Shown here one piece after another: positions 7,988-17,289 of a stretch of DNA of 64,000 nucleotides. The stretch spans positions 281 to 64,280 of the forward strand of contig NZ_KB905401.1 of NCBI RefSeq assembly GCF_000379465.1. The letters are read 5' to 3'. This stretch comes from Sciscionella marina DSM 45152. GTDB taxonomy: Bacteria; Actinomycetota; Actinomycetes; Mycobacteriales; Pseudonocardiaceae. The position numbers were made by a program, and so were the translations under genes. Numbering within the stretch: position 1 is the first letter of the stretch; each line of letters begins with the position of its first letter. Below the pieces are notes generated by a model that saw nothing but the letters and a program-made list of their open reading frames with translations, was not told where the DNA came from and searched no databases.

Positions 7988-9421
7988 ATGGTTAAGCGAT
8001 TGGGACTGTTTGTCGGTGGGGTCTACGCGGAGGCCGATGGTGCTTACTATCCGACAATCGATCCAGCCACGGGAACGGTGCTGGCCGAAGTCGTTCGTTC
8101 CACGGCTGAGGATGTCGACCGTGCGGTGCGATCCGCAGCTGCGGCGGCTGCCGGTTGGCGTCAGATCCACCCGGCCGAACGGGGGCGCATCCTGACGCGG
8201 ATCGCTGCCGCGGTGCGTGCCGAGGTGGACGAGCTTGCCCGTACAGAGACTTTGGACAACGGTCAGCCGCTGTCTCAGTCCCGCGGGGATGTCGAGGTCG
8301 CGGCCCGCTATTTCGAATTCTTCGCTGGAGCGGCGGACAAGCTACACGGAGAGACGATCCCGCTGGGACTGGACTACTTGTCCTACACTGCTTATGAGCC
8401 TTTCGGTGTGATCGGATTTGTGCTGCCCTGGAACGCGCCGCTTCAGCAAGCTGCGCGTGGGCTCGCGCCCGCGCTTGCGGTCGGCAATTGTGCGGTGGTC
8501 AAGCCCGCGGAGGATACTCCGCTGAGCACACTGCGGCTGGCCGAGATCGCGTTCGAGTGCGGGCTTCCGCCCGGTGTGCTCAACGTGGTGACTGGTTTCG
8601 GCGAAGACGCTGGGCGCGCGTTGGCCAGTCACGAGCTGGTACGGAAGGTGGCCTTCACCGGATCGGTGGCTACCGGCAGTGAAATCATGCGATTGGCCGC
8701 TGACCGATTGGTTCCGGTAACGCTGGAACTTGGTGGCAAATCGCCCAATGTCGTGTTCGCGGATGCCGACCTGAAGGCGGTCGCGCGCAGCGCTTGGACC
8801 GCGTTCACATTGAAGACTGGGCAGATCTGCTCGGCGGGTTCGCGGCTGTTGGTGCACGACAGCGTCTACGACGAAGTGCTTGGGCAGCTGACACAGCGGG
8901 CCGTGGCCGCCAGTATCGCGCCCGGACTGGAAGACCCGGATCTGGGGCCACTCGCTACCGCCGACCAGTTCGAGAAGGTCCAGGACTATCTGCAGCTTGG
9001 CCGCGAAGAGGGCGCTGCCGTGCTTGCCGGTGGTGGCATCGCCGACCAGGGTGAGCTGAAGCGGGGCCGATTCGTTCGCCCGACTATTTTCGGTGAGGTC
9101 AACAACGGGATGCGGATCGCTCAGGAAGAGATTTTCGGGCCGGTGCTGTGTGCGATCCGATTCTCCTCGGAAGAGGAGGCGGTGTCGATCGCCAATGACA
9201 CGCGCTACGGGCTTGCAGCGGGTGTTTGGACCCGAGACATCAGCCGCGCACATCGGGTGGCCGCACAACTCGAAGCCGGCCAAGTGTTCGTCAATGAGTA
9301 CTTCGCTGGCGGTGTCGAGACACCGTTCGGCGGTTATAAAGCCAGTGGGTTCGGCCGGGAGAAGGGTGTCGAGGCGCTGCGTCACTACGCGCAGCTGAAG
9401 ACGGTGACTACGCGGCTCTGA
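7988..9421 (+). CDS. NAD(P)-dependent aldehyde dehydrogenase
   Basis: A 477-residue aldehyde dehydrogenase with the usual motifs: GFVLPWNAPLQQ, FTGSVATGSEI for cofactor binding, LELGGKSPN with the general-base glutamate, and the catalytic cysteine near residue 281 in TGQICSAGSRLLV. It oxidises an aldehyde to the acid; the substrate is not evident. The ATG follows GAGAGG by four bases. It is the first gene of the long catabolic operon, 49 bases before the hydantoinase A gene. Confidence 0.93.
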   Translation: MVKRLGLFVGGVYAEADGAYYPTIDPATGTVLAEVVRSTAEDVDRAVRSAAAAAAGWRQIHPAERGRILTRIAAAVRAEVDELARTETLDNGQPLSQSRGDVEVAARYFEFFAGAADKLHGETIPLGLDYLSYTAYEPFGVIGFVLPWNAPLQQAARGLAPALAVGNCAVVKPAEDTPLSTLRLAEIAFECGLPPGVLNVVTGFGEDAGRALASHELVRKVAFTGSVATGSEIMRLAADRLVPVTLELGGKSPNVVFADADLKAVARSAWTAFTLKTGQICSAGSRLLVHDSVYDEVLGQLTQRAVAASIAPGLEDPDLGPLATADQFEKVQDYLQLGREEGAAVLAGGGIADQGELKRGRFVRPTIFGEVNNGMRIAQEEIFGPVLCAIRFSSEEEAVSIANDTRYGLAAGVWTRDISRAHRVAAQLEAGQVFVNEYFAGGVETPFGGYKASGFGREKGVEALRHYAQLKTVTTRL

Positions 9422-9470
9422 CGGGGTCGCTGGTCCGTATACACCAACTGGAGCTGTCAAAGGAGACAGA

Positions 9471-11585
9471 ATGAGCACGTATAGCATCGGGAGCGATGTC
9501 GGAGGCACTTTTACCGATGTCGTCGTCGTCGAGCGGGAGACTGGTCGACTGGCGCAATTCAAGTCGCCGACCACGCCGAACGATGTGAGCGAAGGAATTA
9601 TCGCCGCGCTGCGGCTGGCTGCAGCGGCAGAGGACATCGAACTGCGTGAACTACTTGAGAACACCGAGATCTATTCGCAAGGCACGACCGTGGCTACGAA
9701 TATCCTCGTGCAGCGGCGTGGCGCGAAGATCGGCCTGCTGCAAACAGCCGGATTCGGCGATACCATGTTTATCCAACGTGCTGGATCGCGGACCGCCGGC
9801 GTCCCGGAAGCCGAAATCAAGCTGTTCAGCAAGCTGGTCAAGCCAGCTCCGATCGTGGAGCGGGACATGGTCGTCGAGCTGCATGAGCGGGTCGACGTCA
9901 ACGGCACTGTGCTGGCAGAGTTGTCCCGCGACGAGGTTTCCGCCGCCGTCGCGGATCTGCGCGAGGGTGGAGCCGAGGCGATCGCGGTATCACTGCTGTG
10001 GTCGTTCAAGAATGATGTGCACGAGCGGCTGATCCGCGAGGTGGTGGAAGCCGAGGCACCCGGGCTGTATCTGACCCTGTCCTCGGAACTGCTGCCACGT
10101 ATCAGGGAGTATGAGCGCACGGTCACCACCGTGATCAACTCCTATGTCGGCCCGGAACTTAGTCGCAGCCTCGGTACCTTGGCAGAACGGCTCAAACAGG
10201 AAGGGATGCGCGTCGAGCCGTTGCTCATGCAATCACACGGTGGTTTGGCTTCCTTCGCCAAGAGCATGGAGCGCGGCGCTGGAACGCTGATGTCCGGTCC
10301 GGCGGGCGGGGTCGCGGGGTCGGCGTATCTCGGTGAACTGCTCGACCAGCCCAACATTGTCACCGCCGATATGGGCGGCACTTCCTTCGATGTCGGAATC
10401 GTGGTCGACCAGCAACCGCACACCGCGTCCGAGGCGATCATCGACAAGTACCTGACGGGAATGTCCTCGGTGAAGGTATCGGCGATCGGTGCCGGTGGTG
10501 GCAGCATCGCGAAGGTGGTCAACGGTTATCTCGAGGTGGGGCCGGAAAGTGCGGGTGCGGTACCGGGACCGGCCTGCTACGCGCAGGGTGGCGAGGATCC
10601 CACAGTCACCGATGCCGACGTCGTGCTCGGCATCATCGACCCGGACTATTTTCTCGGCGGACGGCTCAAGCTCGACGCCAGGGCCGCGTGGCAGGCCGTC
10701 AAGGACAAGGTTGCCACTCCGCTCGGGGTCAGCGTCGAGGAAGCGGCCGAGGCGATCAAGTCGATTACGGACAACAAGATGGCCGACCTGATCCGGCGCG
10801 CCACCATCGAACAGGGCTACGATCCGCGTGAGTTCGTCATCTTCGGATACGGCGGCGCCGGCCCAACGCATGCTGCGGGATACGGCGAAGAGGTCGGTGC
10901 GAAGGCGATCATTGTTCCCGCGACGGCAGCCAGCCACTCCGCGTACGGTATCGCCACCTCGGATTTGCGCGTTACCACCGAGCGCTCGCAGCCGATGGCC
11001 GCGCCGCCGCTGGCCGAACGATTCTCCGAACATTTCAGCCACACCGAGATCACCGAGATCTTCGACCAGCTCGACGCGCAAGCCCGGCAGGAGCTCGCCG
11101 GACAGGGCGGCGACCCAGGCGAGGTCGTGATCAACCACGTACTGGATATGCGGTTCCGTGGCCAGATCTACGAAGTTTCCGCACCGGTGCAGAACACCTC
11201 GTTCACCGCTGCGGACGTCGATGACCTCAAGCATGGCTTCGTCCGCGCCTACGAGTCGCTCTACGGTGAGGGCTCCGCTTACGCACCAAGTGGAATCGAG
11301 ATCGTCACCTTCCGGGCCCAGGCGCTGATCCGCAACCCCAAACCGGCGTTGTCACGTCATCGGCCTCGGTCGGGTGCGGGCGTGGAACCCGCTCGTGAGC
11401 GCACTGTTTTCCTGCGCGGCGAGCACACCGCGCTGCCGGTCTACGAAGGGGAGAACCTCGCGTCGCAGGACACGGTCACCGGACCTGCGCTGATCGACTA
11501 CACGACGACAACCGCCTTCGTCGACTCAGGCCAGCGGGCCGTTGTCGACGACCTCCTCAACCTCGTCATCACCAAGGAGAACTGA
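9471..11585 (+). CDS. Hydantoinase/oxoprolinase family protein, subunit A
   Basis: A 704-residue HyuA-type protein. The N-terminal ATPase-fold segment (SDVGGTFTDVVVVE) and the second phosphate-binding segment (ADMGGTSFDVGIV, near residue 300) are present, as is the family block FGYGGAGPTHA. Relatives are ATP-dependent N-methylhydantoinase, 5-oxoprolinase and the large subunits of acetone and acetophenone carboxylases. These use ATP to open a cyclic amide or to activate a ketone for carboxylation. Which reaction applies here cannot be read from the sequence. Its partner subunit follows immediately. Confidence 0.9.
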   Translation: MSTYSIGSDVGGTFTDVVVVERETGRLAQFKSPTTPNDVSEGIIAALRLAAAAEDIELRELLENTEIYSQGTTVATNILVQRRGAKIGLLQTAGFGDTMFIQRAGSRTAGVPEAEIKLFSKLVKPAPIVERDMVVELHERVDVNGTVLAELSRDEVSAAVADLREGGAEAIAVSLLWSFKNDVHERLIREVVEAEAPGLYLTLSSELLPRIREYERTVTTVINSYVGPELSRSLGTLAERLKQEGMRVEPLLMQSHGGLASFAKSMERGAGTLMSGPAGGVAGSAYLGELLDQPNIVTADMGGTSFDVGIVVDQQPHTASEAIIDKYLTGMSSVKVSAIGAGGGSIAKVVNGYLEVGPESAGAVPGPACYAQGGEDPTVTDADVVLGIIDPDYFLGGRLKLDARAAWQAVKDKVATPLGVSVEEAAEAIKSITDNKMADLIRRATIEQGYDPREFVIFGYGGAGPTHAAGYGEEVGAKAIIVPATAASHSAYGIATSDLRVTTERSQPMAAPPLAERFSEHFSHTEITEIFDQLDAQARQELAGQGGDPGEVVINHVLDMRFRGQIYEVSAPVQNTSFTAADVDDLKHGFVRAYESLYGEGSAYAPSGIEIVTFRAQALIRNPKPALSRHRPRSGAGVEPARERTVFLRGEHTALPVYEGENLASQDTVTGPALIDYTTTTAFVDSGQRAVVDDLLNLVITKEN

Positions 11586-11586
11586 C

Positions 11587-13794
11587 ATGACAGTGACGAC
11601 GGATACGGCGATCGACACGTCCCCACTGAAGTTCCAAACACCGGCCGATAACCTCGGCGCGGCTGACTATGAGGTGATCCGACACCGGCTCTGGAGTGTC
11701 AACGACGAAGCGTGCATCACGATGATGCACGCGTCCGGTTCGCCGGTCGTGCACGTCGGGGATTTCAACGTCTCGATCTATACCCCCGACGGGGACGTGG
11801 CCGTCATCGGCACCTACTACATGATCCCAGTCGGCACGATGGCAAGGATGGTCAAAGAGATTCTGGCCAGGTTCGGCGACAACATCGCCGAAGGCGATGT
11901 GTTCGTCTGCAACGACCCCTTCATCGCCGCGGCCCACCAGAACGACGTGCAGGTCGTGGCACCGTTCTTCCACGAGGACAAGCTGGCAGGCTGGACCGGG
12001 GCGACCGCGCACGAAGCAGACGTCGGCGGTATGGAACCGGGCAGCTGGTGCCCGAAGGCCGAGAACATGTACCAGGAGGGATACCGGATCCCGCCGAGCA
12101 AGCTCAAGGAACGAGGCACGTTCAACCAGGCTCTCTGGGACATGATGATGCACAACTCGCGCCTGGAGATCATGCTGGGCATGGACATGACCGCGATGCT
12201 GGCAGCCAACCAGGTTGCCCAGCGGCGGCTGACCGAAGTGTGTGACCGCTACGGTGCGGCGAACGTCGTCTGTGCCATGAAGACCGCCATCGAGCAGAGC
12301 GAAGCGGCGGTGCGCAAAGCGCTGTCTGAGTTGCCCGACGGGCGCTACTCGCACCGGGACTACATCGACCACGACGGGCGCAACAACGAGATCTATTCGA
12401 CGGTCTGCGTGGTGATCAAGGAAGGTGACCAGCTCACCGTCGATCTCACCGACACCTCACCACAGGCACCGGGGTTCATCAACGCCACCGAGCCCGCGAC
12501 CCTCGGTTCGATCGCAGCAGGGATGCTCGGCTTGCTCGGCATGGACGCGCCAGGCTGGAACGAAGGCGTGCTCAAGCCCGTCGACGTGAAGCTCAAGCCG
12601 GGCAGCCTGCTGGCGGCAGAGCCCCCGGCTCCGGTCAGCGCGTCATCGGTGGCGGCAGCTTGGACGGCAAGCCACGCGGTGATCGGCGCCATCGGCAAGC
12701 TGATCGCCGCACATCCCCGGTATGGCCAGGAAAGCACGGGGATGACCGATGGCTCATGGACACTGGTGAACTTCGGTGGCATCGACCGGTTCGGCCAGCC
12801 GTTCGGGGACATGTTCCTGGACCTGATCGCCTGGGGCGGCGGCGCCTACGCCAGCCGTGACGGCGTGGACACCGGCGGTGCGTTCATCGTCGTCCGCGGC
12901 CAGATCCAGGATGTGGAGATGCGTGAGAATACTGTGCCCGCGCTGTATCTGTGGCGTCGTGAGCGGGCGGACACCGGCGGACCGGGCCGCAACAGGGGTG
13001 GGGTGTCGATCGAGATGGGTATCACGCCGTACTTGTCCGACACCACCGGCGCGACGCTGGCCACCCACGGCGTCACCCAGCCGAACTGCGCGGGCATCTT
13101 CGGCGGCTACCCGGGCAGCGGAGCCGGGTACCAGTTGGTCCGCCGCTCCGATGTTTTCGACCGGTTCGACGCGGGTTCGCCGGTCACCGGAATGTCCAAC
13201 CTCGGCGGTGAGCGGGTTGACCTCGAGGCCAAGACCTCTTTGTTCGGTATGAGCCCCGGTGATGTACTCAACGTCGAGCCACAGGGCGGTGGCGGCTACG
13301 GCGATCCGCTGTATCGGGACCCACATTCGGTCGCCGAAGATGTGCGCAAGCAGAAGGTCACCGTCGCCACTGCGAACACGATCTACGGCGTGGTGCTCGT
13401 CGATGGCACGGTGGATAGCGCAGCAACCGAACAGCTGCGCCACACCATGATGAACGCGCGCATCGAGCGCGGCACCGTTGACTCTCCCGCGCAGGCAATC
13501 CCGGCAGGCGCGATACCGCTTTTCACATTGGGCGACTCGCTGGAAGTCGTCGAATCCGACGGAGTGAAGTACTTCCGGTGCGGCGTCTGCTCGGCCTCAT
13601 TGGGGCCGACAGGTGAACCGTGGAAGTCACATGCGGCCCGGATCGAACTGAGGCCGGATGAAGTGCTACCGCTGGTTCGCCTCGATTCTTCGATGACGAT
13701 CACGCAGCACGCGTGCCCGTCCTGTGGCGTCTCACTCGACGTTGAAGTGCGCAGGCGCAGCGAGGCGCCGTTGAGCGACGTGATCATCCACTGA
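11587..13794 (+). CDS. Hydantoinase/oxoprolinase family protein, subunit B, with cysteine-rich tail
   Basis: A 735-residue HyuB protein. The ATG at 11587 is one base after the hyuA stop. The main domain carries typical blocks such as GDVFVCNDPFIAAAHQNDVQ, DLTDTSPQAPGFINA and NVEPQGGGGYGDPL. After about residue 650 it carries an extra module with two CxxC pairs (CGVC near 665 and CPSC near 709) that could hold a metal. A small cysteine-bearing third subunit is known from acetone carboxylase systems, so this may be that subunit fused to HyuB; that comparison is an inference. Confidence 0.88.
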   Translation: MTVTTDTAIDTSPLKFQTPADNLGAADYEVIRHRLWSVNDEACITMMHASGSPVVHVGDFNVSIYTPDGDVAVIGTYYMIPVGTMARMVKEILARFGDNIAEGDVFVCNDPFIAAAHQNDVQVVAPFFHEDKLAGWTGATAHEADVGGMEPGSWCPKAENMYQEGYRIPPSKLKERGTFNQALWDMMMHNSRLEIMLGMDMTAMLAANQVAQRRLTEVCDRYGAANVVCAMKTAIEQSEAAVRKALSELPDGRYSHRDYIDHDGRNNEIYSTVCVVIKEGDQLTVDLTDTSPQAPGFINATEPATLGSIAAGMLGLLGMDAPGWNEGVLKPVDVKLKPGSLLAAEPPAPVSASSVAAAWTASHAVIGAIGKLIAAHPRYGQESTGMTDGSWTLVNFGGIDRFGQPFGDMFLDLIAWGGGAYASRDGVDTGGAFIVVRGQIQDVEMRENTVPALYLWRRERADTGGPGRNRGGVSIEMGITPYLSDTTGATLATHGVTQPNCAGIFGGYPGSGAGYQLVRRSDVFDRFDAGSPVTGMSNLGGERVDLEAKTSLFGMSPGDVLNVEPQGGGGYGDPLYRDPHSVAEDVRKQKVTVATANTIYGVVLVDGTVDSAATEQLRHTMMNARIERGTVDSPAQAIPAGAIPLFTLGDSLEVVESDGVKYFRCGVCSASLGPTGEPWKSHAARIELRPDEVLPLVRLDSSMTITQHACPSCGVSLDVEVRRRSEAPLSDVIIH

Positions 13795-13821
13795 ACACCG
13801 GACAGCACAAGGAGAACGACT

Positions 13822-14583
13822 GTGATACTCGCGGACAAGGTTGCCCTCGTCACGGGTGGGGCATCGGGAATGGGCCGGGCCGGAGCGCATCGTTTCGCCA
13901 GGGAAGGCGCCAAAGTCGTTGTGGCCGACCTGAACGAGGCCGGCGCGAAGGAAGTGGCGGAGCAGATCGTCGACCAGGGTGGCAGTGCGGTCGCGGTCAG
14001 CTGTGATGTCGGCACCGAGCAAGACAACATCGCAGTTGTCCGAACTGCCACCGAAACCTATGGTGGGTTGGACATCTTCTGGGCCAACGCAGGCATTCCG
14101 CAGGCATTTCGCAGGATCGCCGAGATCGACCCCTCCGAGTTCGATAAGCTCGTCGCCATCAACGCTCGGGCACCATGGCTCGGCGCGCGGGCGGCGCTGC
14201 CCGCACTGCAAGCACGGGGTGGCGGATCGTTCATCCTCACCGCGTCGTTGTCTGGGCTCAAAGGTAGGCCCGACGCGTCCGCCTACCAGGCATCCAAAGG
14301 GGCGGCAACTATGCTTGTTCGGTCGCTGGCCAAAGAGTTCGGACCATACGGGATCCGGGTCAACTCGGTGTGCCCCATCGCCTCCGAGACCCCGATGTGG
14401 GCGCAGTTTATGAACGGATACATGGAACCCGACAATGCCGCCAACACCTTCGCGCAGGGAATTCCGCTTGGGCGGCTCGCGGAGCCTGAGGACGTCGCCA
14501 ACGCCGCGTTATTCTTCGCCGGACCTGATTCCGCCTACATCAGCGGCGTAAACCTGCCAGTGGACGGGGGATCCTCGGCCTGA
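13822..14583 (+). CDS. Short-chain dehydrogenase/reductase
   Basis: A 253-residue classical SDR. TGGASGMGRAG binds the cofactor near residue 13, the conserved ANAGI motif is present, the catalytic serine lies in LTASLSG, and YQASKGA supplies the tyrosine and lysine. The end reads SGVNLPVDGGSSA. It starts at GTG 13822, nine bases after AAGGAG. An acidic residue after the second beta-strand (VVADLNEAG) suggests NAD preference. It presumably oxidises an alcohol intermediate; the substrate is unknown. Confidence 0.92.
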   Translation: MILADKVALVTGGASGMGRAGAHRFAREGAKVVVADLNEAGAKEVAEQIVDQGGSAVAVSCDVGTEQDNIAVVRTATETYGGLDIFWANAGIPQAFRRIAEIDPSEFDKLVAINARAPWLGARAALPALQARGGGSFILTASLSGLKGRPDASAYQASKGAATMLVRSLAKEFGPYGIRVNSVCPIASETPMWAQFMNGYMEPDNAANTFAQGIPLGRLAEPEDVANAALFFAGPDSAYISGVNLPVDGGSSA

Positions 14584-14660
14584 ACGGCATCACACCGCGA
14601 CGATGTCCGCATGCTCCCCAGGGGACGGGAGCGTTGGCTGTTTTCGGAAATGGAGTGGGA

Positions 14661-15554
14661 ATGAACCGACAGCACTGGCGCAGCGTGCTGTTCGTCCCGG
14701 GTGACCGACCCGACCGTGTCGCGAAAGCGACCCGCTGCGGTGCCGACGCCGTGGCGATCGACCTCGAAGACGCCGTCCCGCTGGAAGGCAAAGACCAGGC
14801 TAGAATTATGGCGGTGGAACAGCTCCGTGCCGGGCTGACCGGCCCGGTACTGGTGCGAGTCAACGCTGTTGACAGCGGTCTGCTCGAACGCGACATCGAG
14901 CAGCTTCGCCCGGTATGGCCGCAGGTCGACGGCGTGTTGCTAGCCAAAGCAGAAAGCGGTTCCGACGTGCTGCGCCTCGAACAACTGTTCACGGGCATGG
15001 CGGTTCCTGCGATGGTACCGATCGTCGAAACGGCGGTAGGGGTCTTCGAGGCGCGCTCCACTGCGGCGGCCTCACCGCAGGTCGCCACACTACTGTTCGG
15101 GCCAGCGGACCTGTCCGCAGACCTCGGCGTGGAGCCCACCGCAGAGGGCAACGAGCTCGCCAACGCTCGCGCCCAGGTGGTGCTAGCCGCCGCGGCGGCC
15201 GGGCTTCGCGCGCCGCTGGACGGTCCACACCTGGTGCTCGGTGACCGCGACGGTTTGATCCGGGCAACCCATGCGGCCCGCACGCTCGGGTTCGGTGGCA
15301 AGGTAGTGATTCATCCGGAACAGATTCCGGCCGTACATAAGGGTTTCGGCCCGCGTACCGATGAAATCACGTGGGCCCAGCAGGTGGTCGCGGCTTCCGC
15401 GGCCGCCGCCGCGGACGGCAGCGCGGTGTGTCGGCTCGACGACGGCACCTTTGTCGACGAGCCGATCCTGCGGCGCGCAAAGGCGTTGCTTGACGACTAC
15501 CCTGATACGCGGCAAAGGGCAGTTGCGCGAGGGGCTTCGGCGGTGAACCCGTGA
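14661..15554 (+). CDS. CitE-like (HpcH/HpaI family) acyl-CoA lyase
   Basis: A 297-residue protein with CitE-family blocks: RSVLFVPGDRPDRV, AVAIDLEDAVP, VPIVETAVGVFEA with the metal-binding glutamate, and LLFGPADLSADLG with the metal-binding aspartate. Relatives cleave citramalyl-CoA or beta-methylmalyl-CoA to pyruvate or glyoxylate plus an acyl-CoA. The ATG at 14661 follows GGAG; an in-frame ATG at 14634 lacks a good ribosome site. Neighbouring CoA-transferase and MaoC genes favour a citramalyl-CoA-type lyase role. Confidence 0.85.
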   Translation: MNRQHWRSVLFVPGDRPDRVAKATRCGADAVAIDLEDAVPLEGKDQARIMAVEQLRAGLTGPVLVRVNAVDSGLLERDIEQLRPVWPQVDGVLLAKAESGSDVLRLEQLFTGMAVPAMVPIVETAVGVFEARSTAAASPQVATLLFGPADLSADLGVEPTAEGNELANARAQVVLAAAAAGLRAPLDGPHLVLGDRDGLIRATHAARTLGFGGKVVIHPEQIPAVHKGFGPRTDEITWAQQVVAASAAAAADGSAVCRLDDGTFVDEPILRRAKALLDDYPDTRQRAVARGASAVNP

Positions 15555-16744
15555 CGGCGCCGACGCCGGGTCCATTGGACGGGGTGACTGTGGTGAGCAT
15601 CGAGCAGGCAGTGGCGGCTCCGTTTGCCACGCGGCAACTGGCCGATCTCGGAGCCCGGGTCCTGAAGATCGAGCGGCCAGGTACGGGCGACTTCTCCCGC
15701 GGTTACGACGCCGCCGTCAAGGGCACTTCGAGCGTATTCGTATGGCTCAACCGTGGGAAGGAGTCCCTGACGCTGGACTTCAAGTCCGAGGACGGCCGCG
15801 AGCTGCTGGAGAGGCTGTTGGCGAGCGCGGATGTGTTCGTGCAGAATCTGTCGCCGTCGGCAGCAGAGCGGGCTGGGCTGGATCCCGCCGCTGTGCAGGA
15901 CCGGCATCCGAATCTGGTCGTCTGCGGGGTATCGGGGTACGGCTCTGGCGGACCGCTGCGCGACGCGAAAGCCTACGACCTGCTCGTGCAGGGGGAGGCG
16001 GGGATGCTCTCGGTGACCGGGACACCGGAGGAGATGGCTAAGGTGGGAGTGTCGATCGCTGATATATCCGCAGGAATGTACGGCTATTCCGGCATTCTCG
16101 CGGCGCTGATGCAGCGGATGCGAACCGGTCAGGCACCGCCAGTCGAGATTTCCCTGTTCGATTCGTTGGTGGAATGGCTGGCGTATCCGCTGTACTACAC
16201 CCATTTCGGCGGGATGACGCCCACCAGAATGGGTGTCAACCATCCCACGATCGCTCCGTACGGTGCCTTCGAAGCGAAAGATGGGCAGTGGCTGCTGCTT
16301 GCGGTGCAGAACGACGCCGAGTGGCGGCGCTTCTGCGACCGGGTCCTCGGCGATCCTGAACGGGCTGAGGATCCGCGGTTTGCCACCAACAGCGACCGCG
16401 TAGCACACCGGTCGGCGCTGGACGCGCTGATCGCGGATCGTCTGGTCGGCACCGACGGCGTCGCCATCCGAGCGCTGCTCACCGAGGTGGGAATCGCCAA
16501 CGCGCGGATCACCGACATCGCCGACCTCGCCGGACACCCACAGCTGCTGGAACGGGACCGTTGGATACGGACTCCGATCCCGACCGGCGATGTCGAGACC
16601 GTTTATCCGCCGGGAATCCCGGGGCAACGCCGAACCGATCTCGGTGCGGTCCCGTTGCTCGGTGAGCACTCCGACCAGGTGTTGACCGAACTCGGCTACT
16701 CGGCAGAAGAGATAGCCCGGCTGCGCCAGCAGCAGGTGATCTGA
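15551..16744 (+). CDS. Class III CoA-transferase (CaiB/BaiF family)
   Basis: A 397-residue CaiB/BaiF-type CoA-transferase. The N-terminal block VVSIEQAVAAPFATRQLADLG and GARVLKIERPGTGDF are typical. The catalytic aspartate is near residue 143 in KAYDLLVQGEAG. It moves CoA between an acyl-CoA donor and an organic acid. It starts at GTG 15551, overlapping the lyase stop by four bases, so translation is coupled. With the lyase and hydratase genes around it, activation of a C5 dicarboxylate is the simplest reading. Confidence 0.88.
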   Translation: MTAPTPGPLDGVTVVSIEQAVAAPFATRQLADLGARVLKIERPGTGDFSRGYDAAVKGTSSVFVWLNRGKESLTLDFKSEDGRELLERLLASADVFVQNLSPSAAERAGLDPAAVQDRHPNLVVCGVSGYGSGGPLRDAKAYDLLVQGEAGMLSVTGTPEEMAKVGVSIADISAGMYGYSGILAALMQRMRTGQAPPVEISLFDSLVEWLAYPLYYTHFGGMTPTRMGVNHPTIAPYGAFEAKDGQWLLLAVQNDAEWRRFCDRVLGDPERAEDPRFATNSDRVAHRSALDALIADRLVGTDGVAIRALLTEVGIANARITDIADLAGHPQLLERDRWIRTPIPTGDVETVYPPGIPGQRRTDLGAVPLLGEHSDQVLTELGYSAEEIARLRQQQVI

Positions 16745-16782
16745 CCCGTTCCTGTCCCAGGAGCTTTCGCGGAAGGCATGAC

Positions 16783-17289
16783 ATGACCGTTCACACCGGA
16801 TGGCAAGGCCGCTTCTTCGAGGACTTCGTTCTCGGCGATGTGTACGAGCACCCGCTCGGGCGCACCATCACCACCACAGACAACATCTGGTTCACCTTGT
16901 TGACTCAGAACACCGCACCGTTGCATTTCGACCACGTGTACGCGGCACGGACCGACTTCGGCAAGCCACTGGTCAACTCCTGCCTCACGCTGTCACTGGT
17001 CGCTGGCCAGAGTGTCACGGATGTCTCGCAAAACGTCTACGCAAACCTCGGCTGGGGACAGATCGAACTCCCACACCCCGTGTTCGAAGGTGACACCATT
17101 CGCTCACGCAGCACTGTCCTCGGCACCCGCCCCTCGCAGTCGAGGCCCACGCTCGGTGTGGTCGAGGTGCAGACCGAGGGCTTCACCCAGAGCGACGACC
17201 TCGTCATCCGCTTCACCAGGACACTGCTGGTCTATCGAACCGGGCACGGACCGCGAGCTACAAACGGCGCACAGGAGGAGCAAGCATGA
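16783..17289 (+). CDS. MaoC-family hydratase
   Basis: A 168-residue single hot-dog-fold protein. The hydratase signature is present but altered: TQNTAPLHFDHVYA, where classic R-hydratases have an aspartate before the asparagine. Such variants occur in mesaconyl-CoA and itaconyl-CoA hydratase-like proteins. It would add water to an unsaturated acyl-CoA and feed the CitE-like lyase two genes upstream. It overlaps the next gene by four bases (ATGA). Specificity is inferred from neighbours. Confidence 0.82.
   Translation: MTVHTGWQGRFFEDFVLGDVYEHPLGRTITTTDNIWFTLLTQNTAPLHFDHVYAARTDFGKPLVNSCLTLSLVAGQSVTDVSQNVYANLGWGQIELPHPVFEGDTIRSRSTVLGTRPSQSRPTLGVVEVQTEGFTQSDDLVIRFTRTLLVYRTGHGPRATNGAQEEQA

Noticed and set aside
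7739-8170. N-terminal extension of the IclR protein to 8170
   Set aside because: It would cross the divergent promoter and part of the aldehyde dehydrogenase gene; GTG 7738 has an ideal AAGGAGG site.
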